DNA from: Pseudomonas fluorescens
GTDB taxonomy: Bacteria; Pseudomonadota; Gammaproteobacteria; Pseudomonadales; Pseudomonadaceae
NCBI RefSeq assembly: GCF_902497855.1
Contig: NZ_CABVHU010000007.1
Coordinates: 186,001-250,000, forward strand
Direction: 5' to 3'
Length of the DNA stretch: 64,000 nucleotides
Positions 56,849-64,000 of this stretch are shown one piece after another (within the stretch, counting starts at the first letter, position 1; each line of letters begins with the position of its first letter). The translations under genes were made by a program, and so were the position numbers. The notes beneath the pieces are model-generated. The model was not told the DNA's origin and did no database searches. It saw nothing but the letters and a program-made list of their open reading frames with translations.

Positions 56849-57301
56849 TGGTGAACGGGACAGCCGGGTGAGGATCCGGTCCAGCGCATTGGCAAACGCC
56901 TGCTTCTCGCGGTCGCCAAACGGCGCCGGGCCGCCGCTCATCTGCCCCTGCTCGCGCAAATCGGTGAACAGATTGCGCACCGCGAGTCGATCGCCCATGT
57001 TCTGCGCGTCGAACTCCTTGCCACGCGGATCCAGCGCTGCAACCCCCTTCTTCACCAGCCGGTCTGCCAGCGGTACATCGCTGCAAATCACCAGCTCACC
57101 TGGAACCGCGTGCTCCACCAGGTAGTCGTCGGCCGCATCCGGACCACTGGGCACCACGATCAGCTTCACCAGGGCCAGGCCCGGCTTGATCTGCGGCTGC
57201 CCGGCCACCAGCACCACTTCGAACTGGCGCTTGAGGGCGAACTTCACCACCAGATCCTTGGCGGCCCGGGGGCAGGCGTCGGCATCGATCCACACACGCA
57301 T
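56846..57301 (-). CDS. YaiI/YqxD family protein (UPF0178)
   Basis: 151 residues, a PIN-like nuclease-fold family of uncertain role. Start MRVWIDADACPRAAKDLVVK is a hallmark. The acidic residues of the PIN-type site are Asp6, Asp8 and others in VICSDVPLADRLVKKG. Two ATGs in tandem are possible; the second (57301) has AGGA at the better distance. Its stop codon abuts a REP element. Confidence 0.85.
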   Translation of the reverse strand: MRVWIDADACPRAAKDLVVKFALKRQFEVVLVAGQPQIKPGLALVKLIVVPSGPDAADDYLVEHAVPGELVICSDVPLADRLVKKGVAALDPRGKEFDAQNMGDRLAVRNLFTDLREQGQMSGGPAPFGDREKQAFANALDRILTRLSRSP

Positions 57302-57322
57302 CATTGTTCCTCTTCTAAAAAG

Positions 57323-57408
57323 CTTCGCGGGCAAGCCTCGCTCCTACAGGTTATACGCGACCGCAACTGGTGCGCGAATCCTGTAGGAGCGAGGCTTGCC
57401 CGCGAAGG
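57323..57408. repeat. REP doublet, GAGGCTTGCCCGCGAA class
   Basis: Inverted copies of GAGCGAGGCTTGCCCGCGAA preceded by CTGTA, between the YaiI-type gene and the FTR1-family gene. Confidence 0.85.
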
Positions 57409-57427
57409 TGAGCGCAGCGAATGCTGT

Positions 57428-59326
57428 TTAAGAAACCGACACCCGCCGCTTCTCTGCCATCCGGCTACGACTGTACAGCACGATGATCGCCAGGATCGCC
57501 ACCACCTGCGCACTCAGCGAATACGCGTCCGCATGGATCCCCAGCCAGTCGAAATCAAAGAACGGCACCGGCCGCGTGCCGAAGATCCCGGCTTCCTGCA
57601 ACGCCTTCACGCCATGCCCGGCAAACACCACCGACAGCGCGCACAGCAGCCCGGCGTTGATGCTGAAGAACAATGACAGCGGCAGTTTCGCCGAGCCGCG
57701 CAGGATCACCCAGGCCAGGCCGACCAGCAACACCAGCGCCGTCGCACCACCGGCCAGCACCGCGTCATGACCTGCCGGCCCGGCTTGCAGCCACAGGGTT
57801 TCATAGAACAGGATCACTTCGAACAGTTCGCGATACACCGAGAAGAACGCCAGGGTCGCAAACCCGAAACGCCCGCCACCGCCCACCAGGCTGCTCTTGA
57901 TGTAGTCCTGCCAGGCCGCTGCATGGCGACGGTCGTGCATCCACACGCCGAGCCAGAGCACCATGACGCTGGCAAACAGCGCCGTCGCACCTTCGAGCAA
58001 CTCCCGTTGCGAGCCGCTGACGTCGATCACGTACGCCGCCAGCGCCCAGGTCCCGAGGCCGGCCAACAAGGCCAGGCCCCAGCCGACGTTGACGCTGCGC
58101 ACCGCCGATTGCTGGCCGGTATTGCGCAGGAACGCCAGGATCGCCGCCAGCACCAGAATCGCTTCCAGTCCTTCACGCAGCAAAATCAGCAAGCCGGAGA
58201 TATAACTCAGGGACCAGCTCAAACCATCGCCGCCCAACAGGCCGGCGGCTTCCTGCAACTTGGCCTTGGCCGCGTCCAGGCGCAGCTGGGCCTGGGCCAC
58301 GGGCAGCCCGTCCTGCAATGATTGACGGTACGCCATCAGGGATTTTTCGGTGTCTTTGCGCACGTTGGCGTCGACGTTGTCCAGGGAGCTTTCGACCAGC
58401 TCGAAACCTTCCAGGTAGGCCGCCACCGACAGGTCATAGGCCTGATCGCGATCGCCGGCCCGATAAGCCGCGAGGCTCTTGTCCAGGGTCTCGGCGGTGT
58501 AGTCGAGCAATTGCGCCGGGCCGCGCTTGACCTGCGGCGGTTGAGCGCGCTGCGCACGGAACGTCGCCGCGGCTTGCGGGCCGTCGACGGCCTGCACTTC
58601 TGCCGGCGTCTGACGCGCCAGATCCGCGATGTTGTAGGCCTTCGCACCTTGGGCGGCAGCCGGATCGGCACTGAAACTGGCGATATAGGTCGCCAGGTCC
58701 CAACGCTGGCGATCATCCAGCTGATCGGCGAAGGCTGGCATATCGGTGCCTTCGACACCCAGGCCCAAGGTGTTGTAGATCGCGTAGAGGCTCAGGTGGT
58801 CCAGGCGCGCCGCGTCACGCAGATTGGCCGGTGGCGGTGTCAGGCCGACGCCCGCTGGGCCATCACCGGCCCCCGTATCGCCATGGCAGACCGAACAGTG
58901 CTGGGCGTAAAGCGGCGCTCCGCGAGTCGGGTCCGGGGTGATGATCGGAGCCTGGCTGACTTCATAGGCTACTGCCAGCTTCGCGCCGAGTTGCCGTGCC
59001 TCGCGGGCGACGTCCGCCCCGCCCTGACGCGCCACGATGGCGCTACGCAGCGTGCTGACGCCCTGCTCAAGCCCGGCCTTCTCCGGCTTGGCCGGCAGCG
59101 CAACGATCAAGCCTTGCAACACCTGGATGAATTCCAGTTGCTCGCGGTATTCGGACTCGTCGATGACCTTGCCCGCTTGCACGGTTTGCGGGTAGTCCGC
59201 GCCAATGTAATCGAGCAAATGCAGCGCTTGTGGCGCGCCTTCCACGGTGTCGGCCAGCAGCTGAGAACTGCACAAGGCAGCCAGGGCAAATACCAGCCAG
59301 GCCAGGAGTCGGGACGGGGCAGTCAT
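57428..59326 (-). CDS. Cytochrome c-FTR1 iron permease fusion
   Basis: A 632-residue membrane protein with three parts: a signal peptide (MTAPSRLLAWLVFALAALCS), a region with a c-type heme site CSVCH at 144-148 and a likely axial Met196 (TDMPAF), then an FTR1-type permease from about residue 370. RExxE motifs that bind iron in FTR1 are at 384-388 (REGLE), 441-445 (RELLE) and 499-503 (RELFE). FTR1 permeases import iron after oxidation of Fe(II); the attached cytochrome c may take the place of the multicopper oxidase. This fusion is widespread in pseudomonads, but the mechanism is not proven. Confidence 0.88.
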   Translation of the reverse strand: MTAPSRLLAWLVFALAALCSSQLLADTVEGAPQALHLLDYIGADYPQTVQAGKVIDESEYREQLEFIQVLQGLIVALPAKPEKAGLEQGVSTLRSAIVARQGGADVAREARQLGAKLAVAYEVSQAPIITPDPTRGAPLYAQHCSVCHGDTGAGDGPAGVGLTPPPANLRDAARLDHLSLYAIYNTLGLGVEGTDMPAFADQLDDRQRWDLATYIASFSADPAAAQGAKAYNIADLARQTPAEVQAVDGPQAAATFRAQRAQPPQVKRGPAQLLDYTAETLDKSLAAYRAGDRDQAYDLSVAAYLEGFELVESSLDNVDANVRKDTEKSLMAYRQSLQDGLPVAQAQLRLDAAKAKLQEAAGLLGGDGLSWSLSYISGLLILLREGLEAILVLAAILAFLRNTGQQSAVRSVNVGWGLALLAGLGTWALAAYVIDVSGSQRELLEGATALFASVMVLWLGVWMHDRRHAAAWQDYIKSSLVGGGGRFGFATLAFFSVYRELFEVILFYETLWLQAGPAGHDAVLAGGATALVLLVGLAWVILRGSAKLPLSLFFSINAGLLCALSVVFAGHGVKALQEAGIFGTRPVPFFDFDWLGIHADAYSLSAQVVAILAIIVLYSRSRMAEKRRVSVS

Positions 59327-59412
59327 GAATGAATCTCAAATGGAAATACGAAGTTACACATTGTTCACTTCGAATGACATTCACTCAAGCTTTGTTCGCT
59401 GATATCGAGATC

Positions 59413-59517
59413 CTATGTAGGAGCGAGCTTGCTCGCGATGGACGTCAACGGTGACGCGTTTATTCTGAATAGACGCGTTGCCCTTGAGACCATCGCGAGC
59501 AAGCTCGCTCCTACAGG
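59413..59517. repeat. REP doublet, GAGCTTGCTCGCGA class
   Basis: Inverted copies of GGAGCGAGCTTGCTCGCGA preceded by TGTA, between a LysE-type gene and the FTR1 gene upstream region. Confidence 0.88.
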
Positions 59518-59556
59518 GTATTAAATTGAAGGTCGGGTTTGTGTGGCCGACAGAAT

Positions 59557-60189
59557 TCAGACGGCCACTTTGCGCAGCGTCGCCATGAACGCCGCCGCGC
59601 CAATGAACAGGCCGGCAAAGGTGCGGTTCATACGTCTTTGCTGTTTGGGCGTACGCAGCATCCGCAGCACCTTGGACGCCAGCCCGGTGTAACCGGCCAT
59701 GACAATCAGGTCCACAAAGACCATGGTCACACCGATGATCAGGTATTGAGCCAGCAGCGGTGCGTGAGGGTCGATGAACTGCGGCAACACCGCCAGCATG
59801 AACACCAGCGCCTTGGGGTTGCTGATGTTCACCAGAAAACCACGGAACACCAGGGCCATCGGCTTGCCAATCTGCCGCACGGCCGCGTCATCGCTCATGT
59901 CGCTGGGCAGCGCTCGCCATTGCTTGATCGCGAGGAAAACCAGATAGGCCACGCCGAACCATTTGATCGCGTAGAAGGCCGTGGCCGAAGCGGTGAGAAT
60001 GGCGCCCACACCGGCGCCGACAATCGCGATCTGCACCGCCAGGCCCAATTGCAGGCCCAGGGCGTTCCAGTATCCGCGCCAGAAACCGTATTGCAGGCCG
60101 CTGGACATCGACGCAATGGCGCCGGCACCGGGAGACAGGCTGATCACCCAGCAGGCGGCAAAAAACGCCAGCCATGTTTGAAGCTCCAT
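59557..60189 (-). CDS. LysE/RhtB-family amino-acid exporter
   Basis: A 210-residue membrane protein with six hydrophobic segments. The family opening is LQTWLAFFAACWVISLSPGA, including the SPGA motif near the first helix, and later GFLVNISNPKALVFMLAVLP. Members export basic or neutral amino acids and derivatives such as homoserine or threonine. The substrate is not identified. It is a single gene between REP doublets. Confidence 0.88.
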   Translation of the reverse strand: MELQTWLAFFAACWVISLSPGAGAIASMSSGLQYGFWRGYWNALGLQLGLAVQIAIVGAGVGAILTASATAFYAIKWFGVAYLVFLAIKQWRALPSDMSDDAAVRQIGKPMALVFRGFLVNISNPKALVFMLAVLPQFIDPHAPLLAQYLIIGVTMVFVDLIVMAGYTGLASKVLRMLRTPKQQRRMNRTFAGLFIGAAAFMATLRKVAV

Positions 60190-60304
60190 TGCACACCTCG
60201 ACTCGGACTTGTGACAGATGTCTAAGCTAATGCGGCTTTGGGCTGGTGACTATCGATTTTTTGCAGGATGTTGCGGGTGCCGACCAGCGTTTGCGCCGGT
60301 AGGG

Positions 60305-60366
60305 CCCTTCGCGAGCAGGCTCGCTCCTACTGACTGTGGGAGCGAGACCGGCTTGCCGGCGAAGGC
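60305..60366. repeat. Hybrid REP pair upstream of the LysE gene
   Basis: Left unit CGCGAGCAGGCTCGCTCCTA is of the GAGCCTGCTCGCGA class; right unit GGAGCGAGACCGGCTTGCCG GCGAAGG mixes two classes. The two copies are only about 10 bases apart, a closer spacing than elsewhere. Confidence 0.65.
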
Positions 60367-60388
60367 GGAGAGTCAGGCGACGGAAAAC

Positions 60389-60970
60389 CTATTTCTCGAA
60401 CCCATTCGAAGGGAATACATCACTACCCCGCCAGCGCCGAACCGAACGCTGGAAGAACAAGCTGTTGGGCACTTGCACCATGGCACTGCCAGTGCCGAGC
60501 TCCTCGGCTTCGATCAGCGTGGTGTAGAGCAGATTGATCGCCACCACCCGCCCCTTGACCCCGAGCTTGTCGGTGGTGTCGACCAACTCGACCACATCAC
60601 CAATACGAAATGGGCCGACGGTAAAGATCAGAATGGCGCAGAGCAGGTTGGAGAGCACGCTCCACATGGCGAAGAACGCCACCGCCGCCACCGCGACAAA
60701 GCCGGACAACGCCGTCCAGAGCACCGTGGCCGACACCCCGAGGCGCTCTAGGACGAAGATCAGCGCACTGCCCATGATCAGCCAGCGCAGACCGCCGCGC
60801 AGCGGCATCAGCAGCTGCGGCGGCAATGGATAGCGCTCGCCCAGGCGGGTCAGGCACTTGGCCACGAAGCGCTGGGCGACGTACCCCGCCAACAGAATCA
60901 GCAGGATTTGCCCGAACAGCCAGAGCGGCTCGATCCACATGGCTGACAGCGGCAGCTTGAAAGCCTCCAT
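60389..60970 (-). CDS. Small MscS-family mechanosensitive channel protein
   Basis: 193 residues: about three membrane helices, then the pore-lining helix and beta domain of MscS: AVAAVAFFAMWSVLSNLLCA then FTVGPFRIGDVVELVDTTDK and LGVKGRVVAINLLYTTLIEA. Shorter than full-length MscS (about 286), it lacks most of the C-terminal cage. ATG 60970 overlaps the stop of the upstream ABC-F gene (TGATG), so it may be coupled to it. Confidence 0.82.
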   Translation of the reverse strand: MEAFKLPLSAMWIEPLWLFGQILLILLAGYVAQRFVAKCLTRLGERYPLPPQLLMPLRGGLRWLIMGSALIFVLERLGVSATVLWTALSGFVAVAAVAFFAMWSVLSNLLCAILIFTVGPFRIGDVVELVDTTDKLGVKGRVVAINLLYTTLIEAEELGTGSAMVQVPNSLFFQRSVRRWRGSDVFPSNGFEK

Positions 60971-62880
60971 CAAGACAGCGCCTCCAGCTCCGCCTGCATG
61001 TTTTCGAGCAATTCCAGGGCTTCCATCCAGGCTTCTTCCAGTTCGGCTTCACGTACCTTCAGCTTGGCCTGTTCAGCCAGCAGATCACGCAAATCGTTCT
61101 TGCGCGCCGGTTCGTAGATGTCGCTGTCGCCGAGGCTGGCATCGATCTTCGCCAGTTTTTCGTGCAGCTTGCCCAGCTCGGCTTCGAGCTTGTCCGCCTC
61201 GCGCTTGTGCGGAGCCAGTTGCTGACGCAGCGCCGCTGCGGCCTGGCGCTGGGCTTTCTTGTCGGTCTTGTCCGGGTTGACCGGGGTATTACTGACCGGG
61301 GCATTGCGCTGACGGTACTCCACCAGCCACCGGGTGTAGTCCTCGAGATCGCCGTCGAATTCCTCGACCTTGCCGTCGGCCACCAGGTAGAAATTGTCGG
61401 TGGTGCTTTTAAGCAGATGACGATCGTGGGAGACCACCAGTACCGCACCGGTGAACTCCTGCAGCGCCATGGTCAGCGCCAGGCGCATTTCCAGGTCCAG
61501 GTGGTTGGTCGGTTCGTCGAGCAGCAACAGGTTCGGCCGGCCCCAGGCGATCAACGCCAAGGCCAGGCGGGCCTTCTCGCCACCGGAGAAATTCAGCACC
61601 GGCTCGTCGATCCGCGCGCCACGGAAGTCGAAACCGCCGAGGAAATCACGCAGGGTCTGCTCGCGCTCGGTGGGCGCCAGGCGCTGCAGGTGCAGCAACG
61701 GGCTGGCCTTGGAATCCAGGGAGTCCAACTGGTGTTGGGCGAAGTAACCGACCACGGTGTTCTCGCCGCGGGTCAGGCGACCGGCCAGGGGCTCGAGTTC
61801 ACCGGAGAGGTTTTTGATCAGGGTCGATTTACCTGCACCGTTGGGGCCGAGCAACCCGATTCGCGCGCCAGGGGTCAGTTGCAGCTTGACCTTCTCCAGC
61901 ACGGTTTTGTCGCCGTAACCCAAACGGGCGTCGGACAGGTCGATCAACGGACTGGAGATCTTCGTCGACTCGCGAAAGACAAAGTCGAACGGCGAATCAA
62001 CGTGGGCGGCGGACAACTCTTCCATCCGCTCCAGTGCCTTGATCCGGCTCTGGGCCTGACGGGCCTTGGTGGCCTGGGCCTTGAAGCGGGCGATGTAGCT
62101 TTCCATGTGCGCACGTTGAGCCTGCTGCTTCTCGTAGGCCTGCTGTTGCTGGGCCAGGCGCTCGGCACGGGCGCGTTCGAACGCGGTATAACCACCGCGG
62201 TACAGGGTGATCTTGCGTTGATCGACGTGCGCCACGTGATCGACCACGGCATCGAGGAAGTCGCGGTCGTGGGAAATCAGCATCAAGGTGCCGGGGTAGC
62301 TTTTCAGCCATTCTTCGAGCCAGATGATGGCGTCGAGGTCCAAGTGGTTGGTTGGTTCGTCGAGCAGCAACAGATCCGAGGGACACATCAAAGCCTGCGC
62401 CAGATTCAGACGCATCCGCCAGCCACCGGAGAAACTTCCTACCTGCCGATCCATCTGATCGTTGGTGAACCCCAAACCGGCCAGCAGCTTGCGCGCCCGG
62501 GCATCGGCGGTGTAACCGTCGGCACTGTCGAGCTCGGCGTGCAGGCGGGCCTGAGCGGCACCGTCATGGGCCGCTTCGGCGGCGGCGAGGTCGCGTTGCA
62601 CCTCGCGCAGGCGCAGGTCGCCATCGAGCACGTAGTCGACCGCGATCCGATCGAGGGTGTCGATCTCCTGGCGCATGTGGGCGATGCGCCAGTCCGCCGG
62701 CAGCAAGCAATCACCCGAGTCCGGGTGCAGGTCACCCAGGAGCAAGGCGAACAGGCTCGATTTGCCGGCGCCGTTGGCACCGATGAGGCCGGCTTTGTGG
62801 CCGGCGTGCAGGGTCAGCTCGGCGTCTTCTAGCAGACGTTGCGGGCCACGCTGTAAAGTCAGGTTCTGAAGTCGGATCAT
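60970..62880 (-). CDS. ABC-F family ATPase (YheS/Uup type)
   Basis: A 636-residue soluble tandem ABC protein. First domain Walker A GANGAGKSS and signature FSGGWRMRL; second Walker A GPNGAGKST and signature FSGGEKARL; each has a DEPTNHLD Walker B. It has a linker with basic coiled-coil between the domains and a C-terminal coiled coil (AELGKLHEKLAKIDASL). ABC-F proteins act on ribosomes; the closest name would be YheS. The start is ATG at 62880 (MIRLQNLTLQRG), not the long frame upstream, which runs into the neighbouring gene. Confidence 0.93.
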   Translation of the reverse strand: MIRLQNLTLQRGPQRLLEDAELTLHAGHKAGLIGANGAGKSSLFALLLGDLHPDSGDCLLPADWRIAHMRQEIDTLDRIAVDYVLDGDLRLREVQRDLAAAEAAHDGAAQARLHAELDSADGYTADARARKLLAGLGFTNDQMDRQVGSFSGGWRMRLNLAQALMCPSDLLLLDEPTNHLDLDAIIWLEEWLKSYPGTLMLISHDRDFLDAVVDHVAHVDQRKITLYRGGYTAFERARAERLAQQQQAYEKQQAQRAHMESYIARFKAQATKARQAQSRIKALERMEELSAAHVDSPFDFVFRESTKISSPLIDLSDARLGYGDKTVLEKVKLQLTPGARIGLLGPNGAGKSTLIKNLSGELEPLAGRLTRGENTVVGYFAQHQLDSLDSKASPLLHLQRLAPTEREQTLRDFLGGFDFRGARIDEPVLNFSGGEKARLALALIAWGRPNLLLLDEPTNHLDLEMRLALTMALQEFTGAVLVVSHDRHLLKSTTDNFYLVADGKVEEFDGDLEDYTRWLVEYRQRNAPVSNTPVNPDKTDKKAQRQAAAALRQQLAPHKREADKLEAELGKLHEKLAKIDASLGDSDIYEPARKNDLRDLLAEQAKLKVREAELEEAWMEALELLENMQAELEALS

Positions 62881-62930
62881 AATGGCGGCGGAGTCTACCA
62901 GCTTCGCTCGCAACTGGCGCGAGTAGCACG

Positions 62931-63395
62931 ATGTCCCCTGACCTGTGGAGCTTTTCCCTTGGCACTTACGCCCGTCCCGGCGTCGAAGCCGCGTGCCTGA
63001 AATTGCAGTCGACGGGCGCCAATGTGTGCCTGCTGCTCTGTGGACTGTGGCTGGGACGGCGGGGAGTCGCCTGTAACGAGCAACGATTGCAGGCTCTTCG
63101 CAACCTGGCCGAACCCTGGGAAACCGATGTGGTACAGCCGCTGCGGGCATTGCGCACGCAATGGAAATCCGCTGCGGCGCAGGACAGCGAACTTGATAGT
63201 TTGCGCGAACAGGTGAAGGCACTGGAGCTCAAAGCCGAGCGACATCTGTTATTGCGGCTGGAGCGATCGGCGCACAGTTGGCCGCAGTGTGAGGCGACCG
63301 ATCTAGCGGCCTGGCTGGAAGGTGTGACGGCAGGTGCCGCCCACCTGGACCGCGACGCGCTGCATCAGCTGCGCGTCGCGGCAACCGGCACTTAG
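62931..63395 (+). CDS. TIGR02444 family protein (DUF2390)
   Basis: 154 residues of unknown function in a family found in gamma-proteobacteria. The opening MSPDLWSFSLGTYARPGVEA and CLLLCGLWLGRRGVACNE are the family pattern, followed by a helical charged region (SELDSLREQVKALELKAERH). It is divergent from the ABC-F gene, with only 50 bases between the starts, and overlaps the converging algP end by four bases. No function can be inferred. Confidence 0.82.
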   Translation: MSPDLWSFSLGTYARPGVEAACLKLQSTGANVCLLLCGLWLGRRGVACNEQRLQALRNLAEPWETDVVQPLRALRTQWKSAAAQDSELDSLREQVKALELKAERHLLLRLERSAHSWPQCEATDLAAWLEGVTAGAAHLDRDALHQLRVAATGT

Positions 63396-64000
63396 GAAGC
63401 GCTGGTTGGGGTGGTGCTGGCGCTCGACGAAGCGGCTGGCGTTGGCGCAGGCGCGGTGGTCGAGGTGGTTGCTGCAGGCGAAGCCGAAGGAGACGGTGCC
63501 GGCGTCACTGGCTTGGCAGCGGGCGCAGGGGTCGGCTTGGTAGCGGCGACCGGCTTTTTCACGGCCGGTTTGGCTGCAGGCTTGGCGGCTGGTTTTGCGG
63601 CTGGTTTTGCAGCAGCTGGCTTGGCAGCGGCTGGTTTTGCTGCGGCAGTTTTCGCGGCAGTCGCTGGCTTGGCGGCAGCTGTTTTGGCAGCTGGTTTAGC
63701 TGCAGTTTTTGCAGCTGGTTTTGCAGCTGGTTTTGCAGCCGGCTTGACCGCGGTTTTAGCAGCGGCAGTTTTAGCAGCAGGTTTTGAAGCCGGCTTGGCC
63801 GCTGTGGTTTTCGCCACGCCCGGTTTCGCGGCAGCGGTTCTTGCAGCAGGTTTAGCGGCAGTTGTTTTGGCAGCAGCTGGTTTTGTAGCAGCAGGTTTTG
63901 CAGCCGTGGTTTTAACCGCTGGTTTCGCAGCGCTGGCAGCAACGGCTTTTTTCGCCGCAGGTTTAGCGGCAGGTTTTGCTGCGACTTTCACCGGGGCCTT
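63392..64000 (-). CDS. algP: AlgP, histone H1-like Ala/Lys/Pro-repeat protein, N-terminus outside window
   Basis: About 203 residues visible, the C-terminal part of AlgP (AlgR3). It is built almost wholly of KPAAK and similar units (AAKPAAKPAAK, AAKTAAAKPAA) that resemble eukaryotic histone H1 tails; a Ser/Thr/Pro/Ala tail closes the protein (PSASPAATTSTTAPAP). AlgP is linked to alginate gene expression in P. aeruginosa, but its role is uncertain. The DNA is a highly repetitive GCAGC/TTTTGC tract, prone to slippage. The N-terminal domain lies beyond the window edge. Confidence 0.88.
   Translation of the reverse strand, partial: KAPVKVAAKPAAKPAAKKAVAASAAKPAVKTTAAKPAATKPAAAKTTAAKPAARTAAAKPGVAKTTAAKPASKPAAKTAAAKTAVKPAAKPAAKPAAKTAAKPAAKTAAAKPATAAKTAAAKPAAAKPAAAKPAAKPAAKPAAKPAVKKPVAATKPTPAPAAKPVTPAPSPSASPAATTSTTAPAPTPAASSSASTTPTSAS

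Noticed and set aside
62931..63222. N-terminal extension of the ABC-F protein to 63222
   Set aside because: The additional 114 residues are low-complexity reverse reading of the divergent TIGR02444 gene; the domain begins at 62880.

Overview
The window is a chromosomal segment of a Pseudomonas, most likely of the P. fluorescens group. It is GC-rich and densely coded. Its order of housekeeping genes (argA, argE, gcvPHT, the ubiH-pepP-zapA-6S RNA block, ubiD, rho, trxA, ppx/ppk, hemB, algP) follows, from memory and not checked, the order known in P. aeruginosa. It also carries many paired REP elements of the GTAGGAGC type that are typical of fluorescent pseudomonads. Only one stretch, about 34.5-37.7 kb, looks accessory: it is clearly AT-richer than its surroundings.

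Region by region. 0-6.4 kb: the tail of a TetR regulator, then a complete ssuEADCBF alkanesulfonate utilisation operon on the minus strand with the 1-Cys peroxiredoxin gene lsfA upstream, a sulfur-starvation module. 6.6-9.8 kb: two tandem OprD-family porins that share signal peptide and leader, evidently a duplication. 10.4-13.1 kb: arginine biosynthesis genes argA and argE. 13.3-18 kb: a CYTH-CHAD protein, an Lrp/AsnC regulator divergent from a small unknown protein, an orphan GspE/PilB-like ATPase and a small secreted DUF2388 protein. 18.1-22.8 kb: glycine cleavage genes gcvT, gcvH and gcvP. 22.9-25.6 kb: an Fe(III) ABC transporter permease and binding protein with no ATPase gene beside them.

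25.9-30.3 kb: two ubiquinone-pathway flavin hydroxylases, pepP and ygfB on the minus strand. Divergent from these are a ZapB-like gene, zapA, 6S RNA and a 5-formyltetrahydrofolate cyclo-ligase gene. A 35-codon frame between the two hydroxylases looks like the tail of a lost gene. 32-34.4 kb: a 55-residue membrane peptide, an EVE-domain protein, a FliL-like secreted protein and a quinone oxidoreductase.

34.6-37.7 kb: an S-type pyocin/colicin-like DNase bacteriocin gene interrupted by a single in-frame amber codon, an intact Im9-like immunity gene, and a TonB-C-domain gene broken by a frameshift. 38-44.7 kb: glpT with two GlpR-like operators, a ChaC-type protein, a ferredoxin reductase overlapping ubiD, rho and trxA. 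44.8-48.6 kb: a GntR/FadR regulator divergent from a four-gene polar amino-acid ABC transporter. 48.9-53.9 kb: ppx convergent with a hemB-ppk pair. 54-64 kb: a DedA protein, a sterol-desaturase family protein, ElbB, a YaiI-type protein, a cytochrome c-FTR1 fusion, a LysE exporter, an MscS-type channel, an ABC-F ATPase, a TIGR02444 protein and the alanine/lysine/proline repeat tail of algP, which runs off the window.

Most genes are ordinary core genes. The best leads are the amber-interrupted bacteriocin with its intact immunity gene, the gene remnant between ubiH and its neighbour, the AT-rich palindromes upstream of ssuE and near 40.1 kb, and the REP elements that supply stop codons to argE and the YaiI-type gene.
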